Positions 1 to 6,958 are shown, numbered from the stretch's first letter. The stretch is 8,371 nt of DNA from an uncultured Acidobacteriota bacterium (GCA_937888665.1 CALBET010000319.1:1-8371), one strand, 5' to 3'. A program made the numbers and translations. The notes: a model not told the origin generated them from the sequence alone.

Positions 1-1
1 G

Positions 2-706
2 ACTTGCTTTGTGCTGATCATCACCGGGGTCTACGACGATCGCGTCCCGTCTGAAATGACCCTGATCGGCGGCGACCTCACCTATGTCTCGACGCAGACG
101 GACGGCAGCCTGGTGGAGGGCTCGGCTCCGGCGAGCATCCAGGTCGCCGACGGGAGACAGACCATCGCGGACGGGCACGTCGCGTTCGCATGGCACGATG
201 TGCCGGTCGAGCGGTTCTTTACGGACATCGCGCAGACACAGCCGTTCACCGGGGCCATCGAGCCGGCGGCGGGTCGCGCCACCGGCGCGGACGGCACGAC
301 CTACGATGTGCTGTACGGAGATGCCCCCGAGGGCGGCGCCCCGCTGACGCAGCTTGGCTTCCAGCGCGGATTGGCCCCGCTGGGCAACTGGGGCGGCTTC
401 ATCGTGGTGCTGTCCGTGATTCTGTTCGCCATCTCCACCGCCATTTCGTGGAGCTATTACGGCGACCGGTGTGCCGCCTATCTCTTTGGCAAGAAGGCCG
501 TCTTGCCGTACCGACTCGTGTACGTCGGCATGGTCTTTCTTGGCACGGTCATCGCGCCGGCCGCGGTCTGGGACCTCGGCGACATCGCGCTCACCGTCTG
601 CATCCTGCCGAACTTGCTCGCCTTGGTGCTGCTGTCGTCAAAGACCCGCACCTTGATGGACGACTATTTCACGCGTCAGGCCTGGCTCAAGCAGCCCCGA
701 CACTAG
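2..706 (+). CDS. Sodium:alanine/glycine symporter (AGCS family), C-terminal part, 5' end outside window
   Basis: This is the C-terminal part of an inner-membrane AGCS-family carrier, which takes up alanine or glycine with Na+. The frame is open to the left edge (residues T-C-F precede a GTG at 11), so the gene starts upstream and the GTG is internal. Counting from that GTG, the end of one membrane helix (LIITGVY, 2-8) is followed by a polar stretch of about 100 residues. Then come the family-typical LGNWGGFIVVLSVILFA helix, the ISWSYYGDR motif (146-153) and YLFGKK (157-162), and two more hydrophobic segments (about 168-186 and 188-209). A short charged cytoplasmic tail ends at TAG. The long polar stretch between LIITGVY and GNWGGF is larger than in the compact AGCS proteins I know. 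The gene converges on thiE and overlaps it by 20 bases. Family assignment is firm; the substrate is inferred. Confidence 0.9.
   Translation, partial: TCFVLIITGVYDDRVPSEMTLIGGDLTYVSTQTDGSLVEGSAPASIQVADGRQTIADGHVAFAWHDVPVERFFTDIAQTQPFTGAIEPAAGRATGADGTTYDVLYGDAPEGGAPLTQLGFQRGLAPLGNWGGFIVVLSVILFAISTAISWSYYGDRCAAYLFGKKAVLPYRLVYVGMVFLGTVIAPAAVWDLGDIALTVCILPNLLALVLLSSKTRTLMDDYFTRQAWLKQPRH
687..706. other. 20-base convergent overlap of symporter and thiE 3' ends
   Basis: The symporter stop (TAG, 704-706) lies inside thiE, and the thiE stop (TGA on the minus strand, 687-689) lies inside the symporter. No hairpin with a T run is visible around the junction, so the operon end has no recognisable intrinsic terminator here. 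Confidence 0.85.
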
Positions 707-1337
707 TCTCACCAAGCACGTCGAGGAACTCGCGGACGCGAGCCGACGGGTCGTCGGTGGCGAGGAGATCGGCAATGACGGCGACGGCGGCCGCGCCGGC
801 GTCCAACACGGCGGGGGCGGTGGCCAGTGTGATGCCGCCAATCGCCACGACGGGCCGGTCGCCCGCCGCCGAGACCGCCCGCCGCACGCCGTCCACCCCA
901 CCCGCGGCGTACCCCGTGTTCTTGGTGCGGGTGTCAAACACGGGACCTGTGGCCAGATAACTCGCGGGCTGCCGCAGCGCCTCCCGCACCTGCGCGTCGT
1001 CATGAGTCGACACGCCAATCACCGCCGCCTCGCCCAGCAGACGGCGAGCCTCAGACACAGGCAGGTCGCCCTGCCCCAGATGCACGCCATCGGCACCCGC
1101 CAGCATCGCCAGGTCGCAGCGGTCGTTCACGATCACGCGCGCGCCAAGGGGTGCCGCACACGACATGATCTGGCGGCACCAGCCGAGCCCGGTGTTTCCG
1201 TCTACCCCGGGCGCGCGGAGCTGAAGCAGACGGACACCGGCGTCGATGTACACCCGGGCGAGCGCCGCGGGGTCCCACCCAGCGCGTGTGGCCACCGCGG
1301 TGTCGACGATGGCGTAGAGCCGCGACGTGAAGATCAT
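687..1337 (-). CDS. thiE: Thiamine-phosphate synthase (ThiE), 216 aa
   Basis: ThiE joins HMP-pyrophosphate and thiazole phosphate to make thiamine monophosphate in the cytoplasm. The 216 residues match the usual length of about 210. Visible motifs: LQLR (38-41), NDRCDLA (71-77), VHLGQGDLP (85-93, with the metal-ligand Asp), GVSTH (108-112), TGPVFDTRTK (130-139) and VAIGGIT (164-170, phosphate-binding loop of the TIM barrel). The QLRxK segment reads Q-L-R-A-P, so the lysine that contacts pyrophosphate in B. subtilis ThiE (K61) is Pro43 here. The other catalytic positions (N71, D72, D91, S110, T136, T138, K139) are kept. The TenI tautomerase paralogue is less likely because the HLGQGD motif is intact. 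The ATG overlaps the accC stop as ATGA, with GGAG 11 bases upstream inside accC, which indicates translational coupling. The open frame continues far upstream into accC but carries no ThiE features there. No TPP riboswitch lies directly upstream. Confidence 0.93.
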   Translation of the reverse strand: MIFTSRLYAIVDTAVATRAGWDPAALARVYIDAGVRLLQLRAPGVDGNTGLGWCRQIMSCAAPLGARVIVNDRCDLAMLAGADGVHLGQGDLPVSEARRLLGEAAVIGVSTHDDAQVREALRQPASYLATGPVFDTRTKNTGYAAGGVDGVRRAVSAAGDRPVVAIGGITLATAPAVLDAGAAAVAVIADLLATDDPSARVREFLDVLGETSVGAA

Positions 1338-2665
1338 GTGATGAATCGCTCCAGGAACGACGTCGTGAACCGTCCGGCCAGGAAGTCGGGCTCGCGCAGC
1401 ACACGGCGGTGAAGCGGCATCGTCGTCTCGATCCCTTCGATCACGAACATGTCGAGCGCCCTGCGCATCCGGGCGATCGCCTCGCCGCGGTCGCGCCCAT
1501 GCGCGACGACCTTGGCCACGAGCGCATCGTAGTGCGGCCAGACCATACAGCCGGCGTGCGCGTAGGTGTCCACCCGCACGCCGGGCCCACCCGGCGCCAC
1601 GAACGCCCGAATCACCCCCGGCGACGGTCGACCGGTCTCCGCCTGCTCGGCGTTCACCCGGCATTCGATGGCATGCCCCGTGACCCGGACATCGGTCTGC
1701 TGAAACGACACGCCCTCACCCGCCGCCACGCGGATCTGCTCTTTGACCAGATCGACACCAGTCACCATCTCGGTGACGGGATGCTCCACCTGTATTCTGG
1801 CGTTCGCCTCGATGAAGAACGGCGCGCCGCCGCGGTCCACCAGAAACTCGAAGGTCCCCGCGTTGCGGTAACCGACCGCCAGCGCCGCCTTGACCACCAG
1901 ACCGCCAAGCCGGTGGCGGGTCTCCTCGCTCAGCCCCACCGCCGGCGCCTCCTCGAGCAACTTCTGATGCCGCCGCTGCAGCGTGCACTCCCGATCCCCG
2001 AGGTGCAGGGCTCGCGTCTCGTCCGCCAGTATCTGAAACTCGATATGACGGGGCTCGTCGACATACCGCTCCAGATAGAGACGCGGGTCACCGAACGCCG
2101 CCGCCGCTTCCCGACGCGCGGCGCCCAGCGAGTGCTCGAGGTCGCGGGCGGTCCGCGCCACCCGCAGGCCGCGGCCTCCCCCGCCGGCCGTCGCCTTGAT
2201 GAGGAGGGGAAACCCGAGCGTTTCCGCCAGCCGCGTGCCTTCTTCCGGGGTGTCGAACGAATCGGTGCCGGGGACGACCGGCAGCCCGGCCGCCTGCATG
2301 ACCCGACGCGCCCGTGCTTTGTCTCCAAGCAGCCGCAGGACGTGCGGTGGAGGGCCAATGAACACGACGCCGGCAGCCTGGCAGGCGTCAGCCAACACGG
2401 CACTCTCGGACAGGAAGCCGTACCCCGGATGCACCGCGTCGGCGCCGACCATGGCCGCCGCGGTCACGATGGCGGCAACATTCAGATAGCTCTGCTCGCT
2501 CGAGGCGGGCCCGATACACACCGCCTCGTCGGCAAGCCGCACCGCCAGACTGTCGCCGTCAGGCTGCGAGTGGGCCACACTTGTCCGAATCCCCAGTTCG
2601 CGGCAGGCACACACAATCCGGAGGGCAATCTCGCCCCGATTCGCGATCAAGACCTTCGAGAACAT
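1334..2665 (-). CDS. accC: Acetyl-CoA carboxylase biotin carboxylase subunit (AccC), 443 aa
   Basis: AccC carboxylates the biotin on AccB using ATP and bicarbonate, the first half-reaction of acetyl-CoA carboxylase and so of fatty-acid synthesis. Length is close to the E. coli protein (449). The N-terminal domain starts with KVLIANRGEIALRI (4-17), followed by HPGYGFLSE (79-87). The ATP-grasp part has LGDK (K116), the lid loop IKATAGGGGRGL (156-167, K157), HIEFQ (207-211) and REC..QRRHQK (225-235). The catalytic segment IEANARIQVEHPVTEM (285-300) carries E286, N288, R290, Q292 and E294; E273 is the other metal ligand and R336 (ECR) the carboxybiotin-site arginine. All key residues are present. 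The ATG at 2665 was chosen because it gives the canonical start and has GAGGG 7 bases upstream. An in-frame upstream start at 2767 lies inside accB and adds 34 unrelated residues. It follows accB by 31 bases and overlaps thiE by 4. Confidence 0.97.
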   Translation of the reverse strand: MFSKVLIANRGEIALRIVCACRELGIRTSVAHSQPDGDSLAVRLADEAVCIGPASSEQSYLNVAAIVTAAAMVGADAVHPGYGFLSESAVLADACQAAGVVFIGPPPHVLRLLGDKARARRVMQAAGLPVVPGTDSFDTPEEGTRLAETLGFPLLIKATAGGGGRGLRVARTARDLEHSLGAARREAAAAFGDPRLYLERYVDEPRHIEFQILADETRALHLGDRECTLQRRHQKLLEEAPAVGLSEETRHRLGGLVVKAALAVGYRNAGTFEFLVDRGGAPFFIEANARIQVEHPVTEMVTGVDLVKEQIRVAAGEGVSFQQTDVRVTGHAIECRVNAEQAETGRPSPGVIRAFVAPGGPGVRVDTYAHAGCMVWPHYDALVAKVVAHGRDRGEAIARMRRALDMFVIEGIETTMPLHRRVLREPDFLAGRFTTSFLERFIT

Positions 2666-2672
2666 ACGCGCA

Positions 2673-2677
2673 CCCTC
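2673..2677 (-). promoter_or_regulatory. Ribosome binding site for accC
   Basis: GAGGG on the minus strand lies 7 bases before the ATG at 2665, in the 31-base accB-accC gap. It supports this start over the in-frame upstream alternative inside accB. Confidence 0.7.
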
Positions 2678-2696
2678 GGACACGGATGGCGAACCC

Positions 2697-3119
2697 TCAC
2701 GCGCCGGGCTGTCGGCGGAGCGTGAACAGGCGCTCCCCATACTGCACGGGCTGCCCGCTCTCGACACAGACCTCCACCACCTCGCCGCCGAACTCGGACG
2801 TGACGTCGTTCATCAACTTCATCGCCTCGATGATGCCCAGCACGTCGCCGGCACTGACGACATCGCCAACCGAGACGAATGGCGCCGCGTCCGGCGCACT
2901 CGCCCGGTAGAACGTGCCGAGAATCGGGGCGTCCACCACCACCAGGTCTGGCTCGCCGCGACCAGCCTCGACCGGAGGCGCCAGCGTGCCTCCAGGCGCG
3001 GCGGCGGAGCCGTCCGGCTTCAGGATACGGACCCGCTCTCCGTCCCGCTCCAGTTCAAATTCCACGATCCCGTGGCGTCGCATCAACTCCAGGATCTGAC
3101 CGATTTCGTCGAAGTCCAT
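2697..3119 (-). CDS. accB: Acetyl-CoA carboxylase biotin carboxyl carrier protein (AccB), 140 aa
   Basis: AccB carries the biotin that AccC carboxylates and the carboxyltransferase subunits then use. The N-terminal part (1-35: IGQILELMRRHGIVEFELERDG) is the usual dimerising/AccC-binding segment. A short Ala/Pro/Gly-rich linker follows (36-60). The biotinyl domain (61-136) begins APILGTFYRASAPDAAPFV, which retains the protruding 'thumb' typical of acetyl-CoA carboxylase carriers. The biotinylation motif is EAMKLMN with K101 as the biotin-accepting lysine, and the domain ends ESGQPVQYGERLFTL. It is somewhat shorter than the E. coli protein (156), mostly through the linker. The ATG at 3119 has GGAAG 9 bases upstream. 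The open frame runs further upstream antisense-like through the peptidase gene but has no AccB character there. It sits 32 bases after the peptidase gene and 31 before accC; an efp gene often found just before accB is absent. Confidence 0.96.
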   Translation of the reverse strand: MDFDEIGQILELMRRHGIVEFELERDGERVRILKPDGSAAAPGGTLAPPVEAGRGEPDLVVVDAPILGTFYRASAPDAAPFVSVGDVVSAGDVLGIIEAMKLMNDVTSEFGGEVVEVCVESGQPVQYGERLFTLRRQPGA

Positions 3120-3128
3120 ACGTGTCGT

Positions 3129-3133
3129 CTTCC
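3129..3133 (-). promoter_or_regulatory. Ribosome binding site for accB
   Basis: GGAAG on the minus strand is 9 bases before the accB ATG at 3119, within the 32-base gap after the Xaa-Pro peptidase stop. The gap is too short for an obvious separate promoter. Confidence 0.55.
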
Positions 3134-3151
3134 GTGCGCGCGTGCTCCCAC

Positions 3152-4312
3152 TCACAGCACGTGGAGGTCGAGGGGAACCCTGGTCAGTAACTCGTAGCCT
3201 GTCTGGGTGACGACCAGGTCGTCCTCCAGCCGGATACCACCGCGACCTGGCAGGTAGACCCCCGGTTCGACGGTAAACACCATACCAGCACGCAGGGGGG
3301 CCTCGGCGGCCGCATCGGTCGGGTCCCGGTCCTGGCGCTTCCCGATTCGAGGCGCCTCGTGCACCTCGATCCCGAGACCGTGGCCAGTACCATGCGTGAA
3401 GGCGTGCGCCAGTCCTCGCTCCGCGATCGCGTGCCGGGCGGCTCCGTCCACCTCCACGGCCGCCACGCCCGGCCGCACCACCGCCAGGGCGGCGGCGTGG
3501 GCTTCCTGAACCGCGGCGTGCCACGCGACGGCGTCATCACCGGGTGGCCCCAGGCTGGCGACGCGGGTCAGGTCCACGCAATACCCGTCGAGAGATCCGC
3601 CAAAATCAAGCAGCACCAGCTGCCCCGACTCCAGTATCCGGCTCCCTGGACGCGCGTGCGGAAGCGCGGTATTGGACCCGGCCGCCACGATCGTCTCGAA
3701 CGCGGGACGTTCGAATCCAGCCTGCACGATCGCCCGGTCGATGTCCGCGGCCACCTCGCGCTCGGAACGGCCGGGGCGTAGACCCTGGAGCGCCGCCGCC
3801 ATGACCGACGAAATACGCCGGCCGCCGTCTCGCAGGGTGGACAGCTCATCTGCGTCCTTGACCGACCGCCCTTCTTCCACGAGGCCGCTCGTCGGCCGCA
3901 CCGTCACCGACGACCCCTCGAAGGCGTGGACCAGCCACTCGTGCTGGGCCACGGTCATGTGCGCTGATTCGATGCCCAGGTGGGAGAGGCTCGGCGATGA
4001 GCCGAGTCGTTCCACGAGCGCGACGACGGTCTGTTCGTAGGACGACTCGACCAGCGCCAGGTCGAAAGCCTCGCCCCCGGCCTCGCCGTCGAGCAACGCG
4101 GCGGCCGCGGTGGCGTAGCGTGCGTCAACCACGAGCGTGGCGCGGTCGCGGGTCACCAGCACCATACCGGCGCTGCCTCTGAAGTTGGAGAGATAGAAGA
4201 CGTTCGCCGGGTGGGTGACGAGCAGGGCGGAGATGTCGACCTCGTCGAATCGGCGCCGCAGCGTGTCGAGGCGCTGCCGCAACCGCCCGCCCGCGGCGAA
4301 CGAGCCGGTCAT
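3152..4312 (-). CDS. M24B metallopeptidase, Xaa-Pro aminopeptidase/dipeptidase, 386 aa
   Basis: A cytoplasmic dinuclear-metal peptidase that removes residues next to proline. The N-terminal creatinase-like domain (about 10-150) contains THPANVFYLSNFRGSAG (33-49). The catalytic 'pita-bread' domain (about 160-380) has all five metal ligands: D236 (LLDFGG), D247 (CVDLTR), H311 (HGTGHGLGIEVHE), E349 (FTVEPGVYLPGRGGI) and E363 (RLEDD). Substrate-site histidines H219 (ALPHARP) and H318 are also present. No signal peptide is visible. A small polar insertion (about 326-339) precedes the FTVEPG strand. The start is uncertain: ATG at 4312 has a GGTGGGG stretch upstream, while an in-frame GTG at 4348 adds 12 residues and has a poorer site. 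It follows the PKD lipoprotein (52-base gap) and precedes accB. Aminopeptidase P (PepP/YqhT-like) and prolidase cannot be told apart from sequence alone, though neighbourhood with accBC favours the former. Confidence 0.93.
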   Translation of the reverse strand: MTGSFAAGGRLRQRLDTLRRRFDEVDISALLVTHPANVFYLSNFRGSAGMVLVTRDRATLVVDARYATAAAALLDGEAGGEAFDLALVESSYEQTVVALVERLGSSPSLSHLGIESAHMTVAQHEWLVHAFEGSSVTVRPTSGLVEEGRSVKDADELSTLRDGGRRISSVMAAALQGLRPGRSEREVAADIDRAIVQAGFERPAFETIVAAGSNTALPHARPGSRILESGQLVLLDFGGSLDGYCVDLTRVASLGPPGDDAVAWHAAVQEAHAAALAVVRPGVAAVEVDGAARHAIAERGLAHAFTHGTGHGLGIEVHEAPRIGKRQDRDPTDAAAEAPLRAGMVFTVEPGVYLPGRGGIRLEDDLVVTQTGYELLTRVPLDLHVL

Positions 4313-4364
4313 CCGTGGCCCCACCGCGCGAGCTGGCTGCGGTTGCACCGGCCGCTCTGGAAGG

Positions 4365-6275
4365 TCACATCGTGACGGTGATGACGACGTCGAACGAGCC
4401 TGTGTCGCCGGCGTCGTCGGTGACGGTCAACGTCACGACGTAGACGCCCGGCGCCGAGTACGTGTGGGTCTCCGCAACCCCCCCTGGTCCGGGCGCCGTC
4501 GGGTAACCCCAGTCCCAGGAATACGACACGATCGTCCGCCCCGCCGCGGCGGTCGAGGCGGTCGCGTCGAAAATAATAGGCAACCCGGCGGACTGCGGGT
4601 TGGGAGACGCCGTGAAGCTGGCCGTCGGTGGACTGACCGAGGTGACGGTGAGTGGCCGAACGACGGTCGCCGTCTGTCCCGAACTGTCGGTAACCGTGAG
4701 ATTGATGGAGAAGGACCCGGACCGCGAGTAGCGGTAGGTAAAGGTCCGGTCCTGGTCGCCACACCTCGAGTCTCCCGGACACTGGAAGCGCTGACCGTCT
4801 TCTCCGAAGTCCCAGTCGTAGCGGACGATCGTCTCCCCCGGAGACGGCCGGGTGGCTGACGCATCCACGACCGTGTCCTCGTTCACCGTACTCGGACTCG
4901 GCGACACCGTGAAGCTGGCCGTCGGAGAGCCTCCGGAGCCGCCGACGGACACCGACGCGGTCGTGGTGTTCCGTTCGCCGACGTTGTCGACCACCGTCAG
5001 GCTGACCGTATAGGTCGACGCGAAGGCATAGTCATGGCTGGTGGTCCTGCCGGAGCCGGTCGTGCCGTCTCCGAAGACCCAGTCATGAGACACGAGCGTG
5101 CGGCCCGGGACCGTCGCCCGCGACGCACTGGCGTCGAAAAAGACCGGTGCGCCCACGGCCGGCGCGCTCGGCGAGAAGACGAATGTGGCACTCGGCTGAC
5201 TGGTGCTGACGGTCACGGTCGAGGTCGACGTCCCGACCGCGCCACGGTCGTCCGTCACGGTCAGGGTGACCCGATAGCCCCCCGCCACGTCGAACGCATG
5301 CGACACGGTGGCGCCAGACGCGGTCCCTCCGTCTCCGAAGGTCCAGGCATACGACACGATGGACCGGCCGGTCGGCGCCGTGCTGGCGTTCGCATTGAAG
5401 AACACGGTGTCGCCAAGGTTCGGGCTGGAGGGCGAGAATGTGAAGCTGGCCGTCGGGGTGCCCCCACTGATCACGGTGACCGATTTGATGGTGGACGCGG
5501 CTCGCCCGAACGCATCCGCCACCGTCAGGGTGACGCTGAACGTGCCCGGCCCGGCATAGGCGTGGGTCACGCTTGGGCCGGTCCCGGTCGCGCCGTCGCC
5601 GAAGTCCCACGCGTAGCTCACAACCTGACCGGTCGGGTCGTTGACACAGTCTTGGGGACCGACCAGACAGTTGGTTTCGAACAGCACGTTCTGAAATTCC
5701 GCGGGACTCTGCGGTGAGAACCGGAAGCCCGTCGTGTAGTTCTGGGGCGGCACCACGACGCCCGTGGGCACCAGCCGAATGGCCAGGGTCCGCGGCACGG
5801 CGTTGGCGAAATTGTCGCCAACCGGCGTCACGAGCACCTCGACCACGGCGCCGCCATCGACGTCGCCCGCGATGGGCGCCGTGTAGGTCGCCAACGCGGT
5901 GCCGTTCTGGCCGGTGACCAGCGTGTTGGCTGAAATCCGACCGACATCCTGCAGAACGCCACCAAATCTGAGCTGCAAACGGAGCGTGACGTTGGACACC
6001 GACTGCCCGGATCCGTCGCGGGCGAGCATCGTCAGGAGTGCCTGGGACGCGCCGTCGGTCGGCAGGACGTCAGGGCTGGCGCTCAGCGAGAGCGAGAGAC
6101 CAAGCTCGGACGGCCCGATGAAGGGGTCCTGTGACGCGTCCTTGTTGAGACACCCCGAGAGGGTCATGGTCACCAGGACGGTCAGGACGTAGAGGGGCCA
6201 GGCGCGGAACGGCATCTTCGGGGCCCGTGCCGAACCATCGACGGGTGTCAGCGCGTTGAAACTGCTCATGGCCAT
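4365..6275 (-). CDS. Lipoprotein with an Ig-like (Big_1-type) domain and five PKD modules, 636 aa
   Basis: A predicted outer-membrane or surface lipoprotein. After a basic n-region, a hydrophobic stretch (25-41) ends in the lipobox L-S-G-C with C42 as lipidation site. The next residue is Leu, not the Asp that retains lipoproteins in the inner membrane of E. coli. Residues about 57-170 resemble a bacterial Ig-like domain (SASPDVLPTDGASQALLTM and VTGQNGTALATYTAP). Five PKD modules follow, with cores YAWDFGDG (221-228), YAWTFGDG (309-316), HDWVFGDG (397-404), YDWDFGEDG (486-494) and a degenerate YSWDWGYP (585-592). PKD folds usually serve as spacers or binding modules on exported proteins; no enzyme domain, sorting signal or C-terminal anchor is visible. 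The start could be M1, M3 or M21 (6215), the last giving a compact signal peptide; M1 begins 8 bases after the upstream stop and fits translational coupling. No strong Shine-Dalgarno is seen. Adhesion or matrix binding is inference. Confidence 0.9.
   Translation of the reverse strand: MAMSSFNALTPVDGSARAPKMPFRAWPLYVLTVLVTMTLSGCLNKDASQDPFIGPSELGLSLSLSASPDVLPTDGASQALLTMLARDGSGQSVSNVTLRLQLRFGGVLQDVGRISANTLVTGQNGTALATYTAPIAGDVDGGAVVEVLVTPVGDNFANAVPRTLAIRLVPTGVVVPPQNYTTGFRFSPQSPAEFQNVLFETNCLVGPQDCVNDPTGQVVSYAWDFGDGATGTGPSVTHAYAGPGTFSVTLTVADAFGRAASTIKSVTVISGGTPTASFTFSPSSPNLGDTVFFNANASTAPTGRSIVSYAWTFGDGGTASGATVSHAFDVAGGYRVTLTVTDDRGAVGTSTSTVTVSTSQPSATFVFSPSAPAVGAPVFFDASASRATVPGRTLVSHDWVFGDGTTGSGRTTSHDYAFASTYTVSLTVVDNVGERNTTTASVSVGGSGGSPTASFTVSPSPSTVNEDTVVDASATRPSPGETIVRYDWDFGEDGQRFQCPGDSRCGDQDRTFTYRYSRSGSFSINLTVTDSSGQTATVVRPLTVTSVSPPTASFTASPNPQSAGLPIIFDATASTAAAGRTIVSYSWDWGYPTAPGPGGVAETHTYSAPGVYVVTLTVTDDAGDTGSFDVVITVTM
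4368..5729 (-). repeat. Tandem array of five PKD modules with a shared 17-base boundary repeat
   Basis: About 85-97 residues per module are repeated five times to the end of the lipoprotein. At three module starts the DNA is identical over 17 bases on the plus strand (gtgaagctggccgtcgg at 4612, 4909 and 5440), encoding P-T-A-S-F-T on the minus strand. The other two boundaries have diverged (PSATF, and the first module). The spacing of the identical copies is 297 and 531 bases, one and two modules. This suggests duplication or conversion between modules; strong codon bias could also keep these bases alike. Confidence 0.75.
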
Positions 6276-6279
6276 TGAC

Positions 6280-6291
6280 CGGTCTAGACCG
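6280..6291. other. 12-base perfect palindrome at a gene junction
   Basis: CGGTCTAGACCG is a perfect inverted repeat without a loop. It contains the TAG stop of the hypothetical lipoprotein and reaches to within 5 bases of the PKD lipoprotein ATG. It could be a dimeric-protein site or chance; no partner copy was seen elsewhere in the window. Confidence 0.35.
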
Positions 6292-6958
6292 CGCCGGGGT
6301 CCGCGAAATCCGCGAAGTTGATACCGATGCTGCCGTCGGCGCTCACGGCCGCCCCCGTCTGGTCATGCCCGAAAAACGTGATGTCGGCGATGACCGAGAG
6401 GGCGATGGCGCCGCCCGGCAGACCGCTCTGGTTGCGCAGGGCAATCAGTGGCGGCTCGAGCTTCGCCTGCGCCCGGATGAGCGTGAACTCGCCGGTGCCG
6501 ATGTCCAGCGTGGTCATGGTCATGCCGCCCTCGAACGGATACGGCACATCGACACCCGCGGTGTTGCGCCCGTCGGACCGCCGGTAGAAGACCCGATAGC
6601 CGGTCACGGTCACCCAGTTGGCGGAGGTGGGCGAGGCCGGGTTTTCCGAGGTCCCTGGCACCTTGAACGCGAGACGGGTGGTCACCCGGGCGATGTCCGG
6701 AAACACTCCGCCATTGGTGAGGACGTCAGAATTGAGCAAGGTGGGAATCGGGTCGTCCGTGGTCCCGCCGCTGGCGGCGCCGATCCGTTCGATGACCAGG
6801 ATGCTCGACGACCGAGACGCCGTCACACCCTGATTGCAGGAAACGGACGCACCCAGACTCAGGACGAGGCCGACGCCCGCTACCCACCGCGCGCGGCTCC
6901 ACAGCGTCGCCCCGCGGCCTCCCGGTCGTTCCGTCGACCACGTGTTCCGATCCGACAT
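6284..6958 (-). CDS. Hypothetical lipoprotein downstream of pilQ, 224 aa
   Basis: I do not recognise this family. The N-terminus has arginines (R4, R11, R15, R22, R24), then a hydrophobic segment (VAGVGLVLSLGASVS, about 26-40), then C41 in a V-S-C-N lipobox, so it is probably lipid-anchored. The +2 residue is Asn, consistent with outer-membrane sorting by E. coli rules. C41 is the only cysteine. The mature part has alternating hydrophobic/polar stretches suggesting beta structure (WVTVTGYRVFYRRSDG; AIALSVIADITFFGHDQ) and ends SIGINFADFAD. It lies between pilQ and the PKD lipoprotein, with 8 bases to the latter. The ATG at 6958 has a G-rich Shine-Dalgarno (run of ten G then A, 6 bases away). 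An in-frame ATG at 6985 overlaps the pilQ stop as ATGA and adds nine residues, placing the G run inside the coding sequence; ATG at 6979 is also possible. A role in secretin assembly or pilus function is a guess from position only. Confidence 0.8.
   Translation of the reverse strand: MSDRNTWSTERPGGRGATLWSRARWVAGVGLVLSLGASVSCNQGVTASRSSSILVIERIGAASGGTTDDPIPTLLNSDVLTNGGVFPDIARVTTRLAFKVPGTSENPASPTSANWVTVTGYRVFYRRSDGRNTAGVDVPYPFEGGMTMTTLDIGTGEFTLIRAQAKLEPPLIALRNQSGLPGGAIALSVIADITFFGHDQTGAAVSADGSIGINFADFADPGAV

Noticed and set aside
1338..1420. A possible TPP riboswitch before thiE
   Set aside because: The region is coding sequence for the AccC C-terminus, with no spare leader and no recognisable TPP aptamer motifs.
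1338..1664. Upstream extension of the thiE frame by 109 codons
   Set aside because: The added part overlaps accC in another frame and shows no ThiE or other domain; the ATG at 1337 gives a full-length ThiE and an ATGA junction.
1409..2725. A 438-codon open frame on the plus strand opposite accC
   Set aside because: AccC on the minus strand is complete with every catalytic residue. The opposite frame is rich in Arg/His/Pro/Gly with no recognisable domain, as expected for a shadow frame in high-GC DNA.
3120..3524. Upstream extension of the accB frame
   Set aside because: The extra residues are Arg/Gly-rich shadow sequence over the peptidase gene; the ATG at 3119 has a ribosome site and gives the canonical AccB N-terminus.
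5034..5717. A 227-codon plus-strand frame opposite the PKD modules
   Set aside because: The minus-strand PKD modules are unmistakable; the opposite frame mirrors their repeats and has no independent features.
4365..6275. The PKD repeats as a possible CRISPR-like or DNA-level repeat array
   Set aside because: The periodicity of about 270-300 bases follows the protein modules and most of each unit has diverged, so it is a protein-domain repeat.
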